A DNA stretch of 64,000 bases from assembly GCA_021904315.1 (NCBI GenBank), contig CM038919.1, positions 1,550,001-1,614,000 of the forward strand, in the 5' to 3' direction. Every line of letters starts with the position of its first letter. Within the stretch, counting starts at the first letter, position 1. The DNA is from Sphagnum magellanicum. Its lineage: Eukaryota > Streptophyta > Sphagnopsida > Sphagnales > Sphagnaceae. The notes under the pieces were generated by a model. It did not search any database and was not told the origin of the DNA. It was given only the letters and a program-made list of their open reading frames with translations. This document shows, one piece after another, positions 22,191 through 35,059 of this stretch. Made by a program: the position numbers and the translations under genes.

Positions 22191-25100
22191 AGTATATCAC
22201 AATTACCTTAGCAATGGCCTAAACATGTGTTGAAGGAATTTAGTTAGTTACTACATTTCTCTACCAATTATAATCAATTAAAAATTACAACCTAATTGAC
22301 TAGGCACTACTCAAACATGACAACCTTGGATGCAAAGCATGTCTTAATCAAAATTGTCAATTTGCACTCAAACAAACTAGAATCATCAAATGTTCACTTC
22401 CATTTTTTTGCCCTTTTATCTATAATGCACAATGAAAATGAGGGATCAATTTTATTATACATTTCACAACCTATAAATGTTTGCATTGCAAAAATCACGA
22501 TTACGAATATACTTGATTTTTTTGGTGATGTGATGGAAGCTTGGAAGGATGTTTGGGGTAGATTTCATATTAATTAGGTCAAGGTCCTTGAAAAATATTG
22601 CCATCATTGGTTGCATATTAAGTTGCCTTACTCATAACATGTTCAAAATATGCACCATCAAATGGAGTCTACAAACTTAATGCCTATTATGGAATTACCA
22701 CCTTTAAGGCCATGGTCAAGCTCCCCAAATTGGTACCTTCATTTTCACATAACACAAGAATTTGGAAATGAAACCAAACTTTTCAAATATGACCCTCAAT
22801 TGCGTTACCAACCCATCCCCAATAGTATCATTGTTTTTAAAAGAACATTTTGTAACATGATGAGGCTTCCAATCTACAAATAAAAAGTTCATGACAAAAG
22901 CAAAGATATCTTACTATCCCTTACTCATCCATAAATCAAATGTAATTGTGTTTATAAATGTGGCATCAAGATGAGGTTATAGATGCAAATCTAATTATGA
23001 ACAACCATGGCTAAAAGGCTTTTTTTTCAACAACATCCTTTGCAAAGGGAAAACAAATTTGCTCAATCAAGCTTCAACACCAACATATGCATCCATACAT
23101 TCTCACGAGTGCTTAAAAAGAAAAACCCTTAGACACGAGCAACACCAAGTCCTCCAAAAAAACATTACATGAGCCTTATCTTGTTTCTTGAAAGGAGTTT
23201 TGTGTTCAAAAAAAGAAAAAATTACACTTGGTGCTACTTTAGGGCGTTCGTTGAATCGATGCACAGTTAACTACCCTCATCACTCCTTCCCAAAATACCA
23301 TGAATAGTAGTAACAAGTTCCAAAAGGTATGTATATAGAAACTCCAAATGTTCAACACTAGTGTGATGACTCATAAACTATGGACCCCATATAATTTGTT
23401 ATATCTAATGACCTCCTTCTTTTCCTTTGTTTTTTTTTCAATCAATGTAAATTCACTTAATGAAAAAAAGAAGGCAATTACCTTGCAACCTATGACCATG
23501 ACCATGAAGCTCTTCGGCTACTCCATGCACATGAGATGATGAGGAGTGAGAGCAAGACATAATGAAAAGTGTCAACCACAATTCACAACGCACACAAATA
23601 ATAATTTAAAAAACAAAAAAACTCTACAAGCCACAAGAGGGGGTTGCTTTTGTCTTGCTCACCTAAAGAACACAATGAATTCACAATAGTGATGGCCAAA
23701 GCACAAATGCAAAAGCCCATCCTAAAATTTAAAACTCCAAAACCTTAAATGTTGGATAATTAAAGAGGTTTGTTCAAAGGTCATGCATTAACAACAATGG
23801 CATGCATACCTAAATATTAATACCTACATGCAACTCTTCATGATCTTTTATGTTGACAAGTTCATTGCAATCTCTCAATAGATATATTTTTATAGAACAA
23901 TTAAGATGGTTTTCAATGTTGTTTGGACAAACAACTAATGAAACAATTTTTTTAACATATGCCAAGAAAATGACATGCTAAATTGTTTGACTAACAACAT
24001 GTGTGTATATATCATAATTGCAACTCATGTTTGACACAAAATAATTCACAAAAGGTCTATGTAAGCAAAAGAGGAACTTTTATTAATTCTAAAGTTTTTG
24101 AAAACGACAAATGGTCCCAACTTTTGATAGGTTGTCAATTGTTCCAACCACTATGATATTGTTACAAATTCTAACTATAATCTGCATTTTGTGTGATTTT
24201 TTCGCAACTATCAAAATTTTAAAATATTGAATATAGGAATGTCACTGAAATACATAAATATTTTGGCAAAGAACTATCAAATGTCAATGATAAATATGAT
24301 ACATTATGGGCATAATAGTTATAAAAGTTAAATTACTTTGGATATGGTCAAAAAAGTTTTAAAACTCATTTAAGATTTATGATAAAATAAGTATGTTTTA
24401 CCTATAAGATTGTATTACCTTAGAGTTTAGGAAGACCTATACCATTATTCAATTATAGACAAACATCCATATGATATACCTTGTTTGTTGAAGGCTTTTA
24501 TGATATGTGGTCATTGAATAAACTTGGTGTGCTTAGAAACCGAAACACCACATCCAATCAATACATCACTTACATTAAAAACTCCATTTAAATGGGGTGG
24601 CTCCAAAGTTAAATATATTTTTGTATAATGGAAGTCATATTAAATGGAATCAAATACAAATGTAAATACCATTTTAGTGTAAATGATTCATTTATTGAAA
24701 AAGCATGCACATAATTGCAACATGTAGATTTTTTAAATGTTCACAAAAATTTGTTAGTATTACATTTTGAGTTCATCACAAAAATAATTTTTATTTTTCA
24801 CTAGATTTTCATATTGAAAGATTAGTTTTTTCATTTATGTTTGTTATTCTAGTCGAAAGAATGGGATGTTAAAAAGTGTTATTTGGCCAGCACATTTTTA
24901 ATTATCTTTATAAAAAATTGGAAATTTTTTTAATGTAGTAAATGATTATTACAATTTGGTTTACAAAGGGGTGTACACTTAACTTATAGCTAGATATTAT
25001 TTTTGAAACATGTTATTTATCATTCTATACCTTGGAATTGCATAGTTCACTTTTGGTGTCATAGGACACTAAAAATATATTTCTTAGGGTGCAAATAGGT

Positions 25101-26639
25101 TAACAAAAGCTAACCCTATCCACTAAAGTGCCTACTTAAAAAGTAATAGGTTTCTTTATTAGGATGACCCAATAGATTGGGATTGGTTATAGAAGGCAAT
25201 GGATCATAATCCATGGTTTTTACTACAATGACCAAAACATATTCATTAGAAAAATGTCAAATTATGATATTATGTAAAAATGTGGATTGTAACTATTACA
25301 CATGATTGTAATTGTGAAGGCATTTCAAATCATTTACAAAATGAAAAATTAGGAAAACATTATTTGTAATGCAAGTTAGAAGCATTTTGGAATTTTTTTA
25401 CTCATTACATCAATAAAAAAAAAACTAGATTAAAATTTTTTCCTTTGTTTTTTTCTTCATTAAATGTAACCTTGTGTAGGATCTTACAACCCACATAAGA
25501 TCTCATGTTGACTAATCAACAAGGGCTTACAATTTTCATAAACATTTTGTTTTCAAACTTTTTAGTGTATTTTTATTTATTTTTACACGCTTCTTCTTTA
25601 CAAAACATTTCTACGTAGAATAAAACAAACATTCTAAGGTTTTTTATGTGTTGAATTTCAAAAGACAAAAATTACACAAGCTATTAAAGCAAACCTTTAA
25701 TTTGAAAATGGAAACCAAATTTAAAATAACCTTAAAGACGTGATCTAGATCCACTTCAAAAAAATCCAAAAGGCCTTGCTCTTGTAAATAAACAAAATTT
25801 AGGTTAATATGGCTTTTATGTTTTGAATTTTAAGAATCAAGGATCACAACAACTTTGTAACCTATTGGAACAAACTTTCAATTTGAAAAATGAAACCAAA
25901 TTTGATATCACCTTGAGAAAGCACAATAGATCCTCACAAAAAAATTATGAAAGCCCTTTCAAATCACCCTTACAATTGAACAAGAAAGAAACTACAAAGG
26001 TTCCAAAAACATAATCCAACCACTACAAAATTTGAAATACAAGGCCAAATTGAAAAGTAAAAGCATCTACAAGCTTGTCATGGTGAAGTGTTTAAGATTA
26101 TCATACCACCAGTCAAGAAACATGAAAAGAAAACTTTTTTTTTCTTTGAATTTACACACCCTTTAATTGGTTCAAGGCAAAAAATATTTAGTATATATAT
26201 AACCAAAAGGAAATTTTTTAAAAAAATCTTTACTTCAATTCTTTACGTAAGTGAAGGGTTTGCTTTTAGATCCTTTTGAAAATTGAAGCTTCCATCATGA
26301 GACCAATAGGCTGAATGAAGGGGCCAAAATTCCTAAAAGGGTTTAAAAACAAACCCTTTTCATGTACCAAGTTGTTCCACATGTTCCCATAACATATTTA
26401 AAACATTTTCATGTACATTAAACATGAAAAACCAAACATGGGTTACACTTGTTGTGGCTCATATTAGTGCTTGATTACACTCAACATTGTTATTTGATAA
26501 AAGCCTATTTTGGATCTATGGCATGATCAATTAGGTGCAAGTACGGAGATAGGAGCCAAAAACCATGTCAAATAGTGGTGAAAACTATGAACATTTTTAC
26601 ATGTGTTTTTTCTTGACATTTTAAAATTATGTTAAGCAT

Positions 26640-27300
26640 TCCAAGTTGTGCTAAATGATTAATATGAAAATTGAAGAATTAAAATTTAAAATTCATTAAA
26701 TTAAATTTTGGGTTTTAGTTTTTTTAAAAGATGTTTGAACTTGAATAGGTGTTGCATTAGATGTGGTTAATTTTACAAAGGACTAAGTAAAGGACTACTG
26801 TAATAACATAATTTTGATGGTAAAAAAATTTAGATGATAACAACCTACTACCCAAGTTCAAGAAACACTCACAATCTAAAAAATATGGAATTTTAAAATT
26901 TTAAAAATTCAAAGTAGTTTCAAATTTTTAAATTTTCAAAAGTCTTTTACCACATGTAAATGGGGTGTAATGTGCATAACATACAAAATAAAGTTGTGGT
27001 TTATGATATAAGAAACAAAAAGGTAAAATAATTAGCGTATTTTGGTATGATTCAAAATTAAGATAAATTTTCAAGATGAAATGCAAAATCTAACAAAATT
27101 TACAAACTTTGAAAAATTCATATTTATTAAACATTGATTAACAAAAACACGTGTGATCTATTGGGGCAACTATATGTATTTTTAGTAACAAGTTATAGAA
27201 GATTTCATTCAAAAATTCTTTAAATGAAAAAGTGAAAAAAACTTTAAAAAGATTCATAGTCCTTTTGTAAAGTAATCTTGTCAGCTCTTATCTATGTACT
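26640..27300 (+). repeat. ~0.65-kb old tandem duplication, copy 1
   Basis: The sequence is colinear with about 27920-28540: AAGGACTAAGTAAAGGA versus AAGGACTATCAAAAGGA, then TTTAAAAATTCAAAG, ACCACATGTAAATGGGGTGT versus ACCACATATAAATGGGTTAT, and AAAATTCATATTTATT in both. The offset is about 1.24 kb. Identity looks like 70-75%. No coding potential was seen. Confidence 0.75.
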
Positions 27301-27919
27301 TGCACCCAATTTCTTCATCACATTATGTTACTTAAAAAAAGTTGATGAAACACATACTTTGTTTGAAAGGAATATAAAAACGTTTGCTCAAATTAGGTGG
27401 TGTTATGGTATTGTAACAATACTTTTATAATTAAATGCATTACAAATTCATCTATGGCCATGGAGACCAAAGGAAAGGTAATTTATTGAGATTTTTGTAT
27501 TAAGTTGAAACCAACTATAATGAAACTTGACCTTGACCAACTTTGGGTTTAAATATTTTTCATACTAACTTTTTTCCTTAGTTGATGTGTTTTTTTGGTA
27601 TCATACATGATTTCATTGGTAAGTTTAAATAATTGTAAAAGTCTAGCATCCCTATTTCACCACTAATTATGGGTTTGTGGTTCTAGTGGGATGAGGCCAT
27701 GTGAGGTGTTTAGGATTTCTATTTTTGTAGGATGGGTAAATAAAATATCACAACTACAAAAATAACTTTCGAGTCAAAGCATGTAACTAAGAACTTAAAA
27801 GGGCATCGAATGTTGGACATAATTAGTCAAAATCAAACATTTATTTTTTTATTACCATTTAAAACCATAGTAATCATGACAAGTTAGTTCTTTTTTCCTT
27901 GTATGAATGTCAAGGAACT

Positions 27920-28540
27920 TAAAGTAAAAATTCATTTAATTCAATTTTAAATTTTGGTTTTAATTTAGGACATTTGAAAATGTGCACCTACTTTGTCAGA
28001 TGGAGTCAATTTTGTAAAGGACTATCAAAAGGACTCATATAATAAAACAATTTTCATTGAAAAGAATATGGATGATAAGAACATATTAATCACACTTAGA
28101 AAGCACTCATACTTTTAAAAATGTGGAATTCTAAAACTTTAAAAATTCAAAGAATGTTTCACAACTACTTTAGAATTTCAAAGCTTCAAAAGTCCTGTAC
28201 CACATATAAATGGGTTATAATGTACATAATTTATGAAGAAAAGTTATAGCTTAAAGTATAATAAGACTAAAGAATGTGAAATTTTAATTTTTAGTGATGA
28301 CTTAAAATTTTGATCATTTTTCAAATGAAACATTGAATTTGTAAAAAATCTGCACATTTTTAAAAATTCATATTTATTCAATAATGACTAACAAAAAAAA
28401 AGTGATGCATTGGGAAACATTTAAATACTTTTAAAAACAAGTTACAAAAAATTCATTCAAATTTCATTTGCATGAAAAATTTTCTTTTGGGGAAACAAAT
28501 GTGTAATCCTTTTCCAAAGTAATGCCTTTGGCTTCTAGTT
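27920..28540 (+). repeat. ~0.65-kb old tandem duplication, copy 2
   Basis: Second copy of the unit described at 26640-27300. The 0.6 kb between the copies does not align convincingly to the sequence after copy 2, so this is either a partial tandem duplication or two insertions of one element. Confidence 0.75.
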
Positions 28541-28559
28541 ACAAGTTTTGACCCTTCCA

Positions 28560-31500
28560 TTATAGTTGATCCACTTGGTTCAACCTATAGAGTGTTTATG
28601 ATTATTTATGGCCTAGTTTATCAAAACTTTTAATCTATAAAACTAAATGTATTTTCTGTACACCAATAGTGCATGAAACCTAAATGTGATTCTTTTTTGA
28701 AAAAATGATCTTTGTTTAAGCTTTGCCAAACTTGAGTGAAGTGAAAGCAAATTACAAAGGTGGGAGGTGAGGGTGGGGCATTGTACTATTTTTCAAGTTG
28801 CTTGTGTTTGAACTTCAACTATGTTACTACTAAGAAGAATTTTCACAATGTTTTTGCCTATTATGGTAGGCCAAAACACAAAATAATCAAATACTAAAAA
28901 AATTAAAACTTTTTGATTTCATATGATGTGATGTTAAAATATATTTTGAAAAAAAATGTACATCATGATATATTAAAAATGCAAATATACTCCAAAAAAG
29001 ATTGAATTGATTTTTAATATTTATAAAATTTGTAGTATCTACTAAATGTTATGATTCCATATGATTAGACCATGCGAAGAATTTGATAATTATCATATTA
29101 CAAATGGGTTTTCCTAAAACATTAACCATAAATATGTGATAAATTAAAATTTTGACAAATGGTTATTTTCAAATGGTAGACAAAAAAAAATGATTTGGGC
29201 CATTTTTTAAAATTCCATTTCAAAAAATTTGGATGAATTATTCAAACCAAACATAAATATAGTCTAAAAACAAGAAATAGGCTATTTTATAATGTGTATA
29301 CCATAAATATACCCATGATTCCTTCAATTTAATCTTAATTTTTTTCCCCAAATAATACTAGATACCATTTTTTTTGGTGAAAATCAAAATATAAAACCCA
29401 AACACTAAAAGTGAAACCCATAATTAAATGCAACACATTTCGAGAGATGCATACTATGTATGATGCATGTTGCAAAAGTGCTTAACTTGGTTTCTCATAA
29501 TGTGCTTTCATCCTAAGGATAAAACTTACATGGTTGCATAATTAATATGTAAGAATTATTTTAATATTGGGATATATTATACAAAGTTTGATATGATCAA
29601 TTATTAAAATCTAAAGGTGATTAAATTAATGGCCTTAAGCAAATGGTAGAATATAATTTTGTTGAAAATATCCCTTTCAATAATTAATTTTTTGAACAAA
29701 TGTTTATGTTGAGTTTACATTTTGATGGTTTCTTGTAATTGATTATATTAATGACAAACATATTTTCTATTTTAAATCAAGAATAACAAATTGGTTTGTG
29801 TAAAATGACCAAACTGAATGTGTTTGTGTGTAATCAAATAAAGTTTTTTTTGTGTTTTTTCATTTGTAATGTCTATGATGATCAAGATGAGGGAAGTCAC
29901 TTTATGTTCCAAATGGTTGGAAGGGCCTAAGAATGTGAACACAATGTCAAGGTATTAAAGTAGTTGCAATTGAGGGTTCTTGGAGCTGCTTACATGATAG
30001 AATCACACATCGTCCATCCTAGTGAATACATGTTTGAACAATTGTGTTGAATAGGCAAATGCTTTATTTAGATGGGGTTTCTTTTAAGGCAAAATTTGAT
30101 TCTATAATTCAAAATTCAAATGGTAACGATTGTAATTCAAATGTTGCAACTTTGTTCATGAGTGTAACATTGTTATGGTTGCAACATTTGAGTGGAAAAG
30201 GTTTTTAGTCACCATCCAATAACAAGATTATTTTTGGTCAGCATGCAATATTGGAGATAATTTTTGGTAACACAATATGCCATGAAGTTTATGAAATTGT
30301 ATGTTTGTGCACAAAATATGTATCATTGTTAAGAATTGCATAAATATTCATATTATATGACTAGATGTTGAACAATAAATTGTATGTTCTTATTTTGTAT
30401 ATGTGTGTGACAAAACTTATATTTAGAAATAAGCCAAAGATGGGTATTTGGTTGCTCACTCCATGTTTTGCCAATGAAGTTGGGAGGTACATGTAATAGG
30501 TTTGTAATAGGGAAGGGTAAATTTATAAGTAATTAAATAAGTAATTATAAATTTACCCTTCCCTATTATAAGTTCCTAAAAAATAATTAGGTATAGGAAA
30601 ACTCGGGGAAAACTTAGGTATAGGAAAAAATTAGACAAATGTATATCATTATTTTTAATTATATAGATATACGACATATTTTTCAATGCATTTGCAAAAT
30701 TGAACCAATGTTTTGCAATTACAAAACTGAATTTCAATTAGGCCTCATTTAAAAACTATTTCACATTATATTGTGTGAAGATTAAATTTTGTGAAAGGGA
30801 GGCATTCTTTGTATTTTTTTATGAAACACTTGAGGTAAAAGGGTAATTTTTGGTATGTTATGAAATAATGAAATATTGAAGGAATATTTTATAAAAATAG
30901 AAAATATTTTAGGTATATTTTTATAATCAATTATAAGCACATTTAAATAAATTATATATATATTTTATAATGAATTAGTAGCACCTTGTATTTTTTTTTG
31001 CACCATTTGGAAAAAATAGAATTGACCTCCCTAGGGTTAAAATTTTAACTTTGATATCCCCTTTGAAATTCTTCAATATATTCCTAAGCCACAAGATGGT
31101 AATTTGTTATTGGAGGTCATTACAACAACCAACGTCATTTCAAATTGGGGCACCAGGTGAAATTATTACATGCCAAAAAATGGCAAATTTTTGTTTTTGA
31201 CATTTAAATGGTTTCGTGGTGATTCATAACAAACAACAATCCGTAGAGACAAATGTGAATAACTAGTCTCGAGTTCATTTCCAATCTAACAATTTTTTAT
31301 GACACAAAATTTGAAATATCTTGGTGGTTGTTAAAATTTTATTTTTGGTGAATTTTTTTCCAAAAAGAATTAAAATTTAAAAATTTAGAAAATAGGTGAT
31401 AAAAAAACGTTGCTAGAAGTGAAAAAAAGAGTAAAAGTTTCCACATTTGTATATTTGGTTTTCATTACATATCCAAAAATATAAAACAATGACTAAACAT

Positions 31501-32440
31501 ATGTACATTATTTTTGGTTTATAACCAAATTTGGCTAAATTTTTGTAAAGATTATTGCCATTTTCTTACATCTTCCTAGGGGTGATCATCATTTGTTAAC
31601 ATCTTCATGCAAATGACAACCACTTTGGCAAACAAAAGTTCCTAAAAAATATGTTGGTGGTGGTAGCTTCTTTTTAGTGTGTACACCCAAGACATGTACC
31701 ATTACCTTATCATCAATGATTGGACAAAAGTCATCCCATGATGAATGAAGATAAAATTATATCTATAAAACTTTAAATGCTTTATATATTTTATACTTGG
31801 ATCAAATAGAATCAATGTTAAATGAATGTGGGGGCCAATGCTTTGTTGCATGTTATAGGACATGTGATGGGTATATTGCAAATAGTTATGGGTTCAATTC
31901 ACCACTAATGCATTGGAATTATAAGAAGAGAAAAAATAGCTAGATCTCATTATTTTTTCATGTTCAAAATTTTTTAATGTTATGAACAATGTGTTTGTGG
32001 GGCATTTGGATGTTAATGAAATCTAAAGGTCCTCTCACCTTTTAGCCCAATCTATCAAGGAAAGTGAAGGCTATAAGCAACTTCAAACTTCAATGTATCC
32101 GACTAACCTTCTTGTTACAAGGAAAACAATCTTTCCATTTGCTTGGAACTTGATAATCTTAAATTTTTTCTCAAATTTTTCTTTGGACAAATCACTAACT
32201 CCTAGAGCACTATAGCCAATTCTGTCAAACAATTCCAACCTTAAATTATGTATAAATTCTAGAAACTAAACCTTTCATGGTTTATGTGATATAAGTAAGG
32301 TTGCATGGCGACTTCATATGATGCTACTTCTAAAATGTTTTAAATAACTAAAGTAGGTACAAGAATGTCATGATGTCAAAATTCAAAGTCCCTCTTTCAA
32401 GGTTGACATCACTTTTTACACCAAATAGAACAACTTTTGA
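28560..32440. other. AT-rich intergenic DNA, no gene recognised
   Basis: No open frame of 60 codons or more is protein-like here. The only clear structure is the hairpin at 30505-30568. Confidence 0.6.
30505..30568. repeat. Perfect 24-bp-arm hairpin
   Basis: The arm 30505-30528 (TAATAGGGAAGGGTAAATTT plus TATAA-type end) is the exact reverse complement of 30545-30568, with a 16-base AT-rich loop (GTAATTAAATAAGTAA). Perfect pairing in otherwise diverged DNA suggests a recent origin. Confidence 0.95.
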
Positions 32441-32452
32441 GAAAGCGAATAA

Positions 32453-32938
32453 TTGACCTATGTGGTCAAGTTTTGGCCACTTGAACCATCAAACTTTAGT
32501 CCCAATGCACCTTTTACATTTTGGGGGAACTTTTGGCACAAAATTCCTTCATTTGTCAAAATTTTAAGGCATTTATGGAATTTTTACAATATTGGGTTTG
32601 TAGGTAGGCATTTGCTTTGGATCCAAGCATGTCCAATTGTCAAAAGTAGAAGAAAAGATCCAAGAAGAACTTCAATCGACAAAGTCCACATAAAAGAGCA
32701 GCATAAAGTTTTCATCCCTTCTCATTCATTTGTAAGCTTCTTTAAACTTCTATGTGATAACACAAACCTACTATCAAGTGTTAATTTTTGTGCCATACAT
32801 GAATTGAATTACTCCATGATAGGACCTCACACGCAAAAAAATGCAAGCTTGGTAAGCTTGGTCAGAGTAGGACCCAAAGTGTTAATCCCTAATTGTATGT
32901 GGCATTTAACATGCTTTGTAAAGGATTGGTTCTCATGA
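32453..32938 (+). other. 161-codon ORF of unknown status
   Basis: An AT-rich open frame beginning MTYVVKFWPLEP. Composition is plausible for protein but there is no recognisable domain, no upstream promoter signal, and its last codons run into the start of a tandem repeat. Probably a chance or decayed frame. Confidence 0.12.
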
Positions 32939-33235
32939 CAAAAGTGATCCCTTAATGTGTGTTATGTGACCCATCAAACATTTGGTAAAAGATTGGTTTT
33001 CATGACAAAAGTGGTCTCTTGATGCATGTTACACGGTGTTGAATGTGCTTCGTAAAAAATTGGTTCTTGTGATAAAAATGATTTGTTGATGTGTGTTGCA
33101 TCTAATGTGTTTTGTTAAGTATTGATTCTCATGATAAAAGTGATCCCTTCATGTGCATTATGTGGCATCTAATGTAGTTCATAAAGGGGGTTTGGTGCTA
33201 TTAACAAAAGGTGATCACCATGATACACATTGCAT
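32885..33235. repeat. Degenerate ~65-bp tandem repeat (4-5 copies)
   Basis: Units contain ATTGGTTCTCATGACAAAAG, a TGATCCCTT(A/C)ATGTG block and CTAATGTG-TTTGTTAAG, with starts near 32920, 32990, 33055 and 33120 and a partial unit at each edge. Unit length varies from 62 to 68 bp. Confidence 0.8.
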
Positions 33236-34712
33236 CTACCATCCTATAAACTATGTTTCTTGTAAAGTGTTCTTGAGTTAACCATTTTATCTATGCATGA
33301 GATGGATGAGCATAGACTTTTCTTTCCTTTCTAGAATTTTTTTTTTATGATGCTAGACTAGCAAAACACAATATCAATTAACTCTAAGTTTTATTATTAT
33401 GTTTGGAATCAAAATTACCATTTGAGAAGTACTGAGTAAGGAAGAAAATTTTGAGAACATATTACAATTCTTTCAAGAATATATACATGTGCCACATGAT
33501 ATGATTTACATTGGATAATTAGCATCTTGCATTCAAAATGTTGAAAACATAAATTGAATACGTTCATCGAATTGATTGTAATACTAAATGATTAACAACT
33601 AGGAAAAAAACATATTAAAGTTGAATAACATGTTGTCTAAAATTTAAGTAGTAACCCTAATTATAACTAACAAGTTATGAATATTGAGGTGCAATGTCAT
33701 AAATTGGGGTTTGGAAAGCTTGTTTTGCAACACCATCTAATTCCTTTACAAGTTAATAACCTTGTTTTTCAATTTATGATATTGCAAGCATAAGATGCAA
33801 GAAATGACAAGGTTATGAAGTTTGCAAGCTAGTTTTTTTGTTGGAGATCTTGAAAGAGGAGACATTATTCATTTTAGAAGAGTTTGCACTAAATAAGTTT
33901 TTAATAATTTCAAAGTATCATGAAACAAAATAAGAATGGGTATAAAAGGACCATTTATAACCTCAAGTAGATGAAAATTTATCCACAAGGCATAAATGCA
34001 AGACAAGAACTAAAAAGGAACCTAGCCAAATATAAAAAAATTTACCTAAGAATAAAAATCACAATAGTTTTATCATCACAATAAAAATTCGGTGCCATGA
34101 AAATCAAATTTTAAGAATATTGAAAATGTAAAAAAAATTCATCATCATGATAATATTGAAGAAGGTATGAACTATGAACAATGAAAAATTCTTGAGCAAT
34201 ATAATTTATGGACTATCAAATTCTATAAAAATTGTCAAACATACATAATAACATATATAACAAGCTGTGTAAAATGTATACATTGTAGGACATTTTATTA
34301 TTGCAAAGAAATTGGTTGTTATGGTTATCCATTTGAGATTGTTATGGAATAGAGGGATCATTTGGGAATGACATGGTTTCAATTTTGCCTCAAAACCTAA
34401 ACCATAGAAGTTAGAACAAGCTTGAAGAGACTTGTGCTGATTTGAGTAGTAGTGTAGTTTGAGGGCACATGGTAGGCTCAAAAATTTTCCTCCGTGAAGG
34501 TTAGGGTAGGGCATTTCACATTTTTGAAATGCTCGCTTTCAATTTTTAATTTCTTTTAGCAAAATTGTGAGCTAGGTGGGTTGCTCATAACTATTTTATG
34601 ATTTTTGTAAAAAGAATTCCGTCAAAATAGAAAAGGCAAGCAAGCTACAAGCAAAGGGGTCTATGTGTGTTTTGGCTTTCGAAGTTCCTTTTGTTGGTGT
34701 TGGCTACCAAGG

Positions 34713-35037
34713 CAAGGATATTGTGTTTGGATTCATTATAGAGTATAGTAGCTTAAGGGATTTTGGCCCCTACTAGGTAATAATAATAATAGGTCTATAT
34801 TTTATATGAGGATTTTTGAAAGATGATATTTTGGCTTGTGTTGAAACTTGAGATTAGTTATAGAGTTATGATATTTTGAAGGATTTTGGTTTCTTTTAGA
34901 GGATTTTTTTTGGGAAGATTAGGTCTATTTTGGCATGGTGAAATAGGTATTTGAGTTTCCATAATTCTTCTTTTGCCTTAAGATACTTTTTAATGTAAAT
35001 GGCAAGGCCACCACAAATGTGACACACCCCTTGTTTA
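34713..35037 (-). repeat. Dispersed ~340-bp repeat, family A, copy 1 (inverted)
   Basis: On the minus strand it runs from GGGGTGTGTCACA through TTGCC-TTTACATTAAAAAG, TTATGGAAACTCAAATACC, TTCACCATGCCAAAATA, AATCCTCTAAAAGAAAC and CCAAAATCCCTTAAGCTAC to ATAATGAATCCAAACACAA. The same order occurs at 56727-57060 and 60604-60950. Confidence 0.92.
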
Positions 35038-35059
35038 CAAAACAGGAAGTACATGCTTG

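Larger units (their letters stand above)
21330..26500. other. AT-rich intergenic DNA with repeat fragments
   Basis: No gene is supported. The longest open frame (22296-22577) is AT-rich, lacks a domain and has no splice context. Recognisable contents are members of two dispersed families: about 21790-21950 (related to 57450-57620) and 22037-22190 (inverted relative of 63845-64000). Confidence 0.55.

Noticed and set aside
22296..22577. 93-codon ORF as a gene
   Set aside because: AT-rich, no domain, no splice or promoter context, and surrounded by decayed repeats.
31880..31910. GGGTTCAATTCACC as a tRNA T-loop or tRNA-derived SINE
   Set aside because: No acceptor or anticodon stem and no A-box at the right distance could be found.
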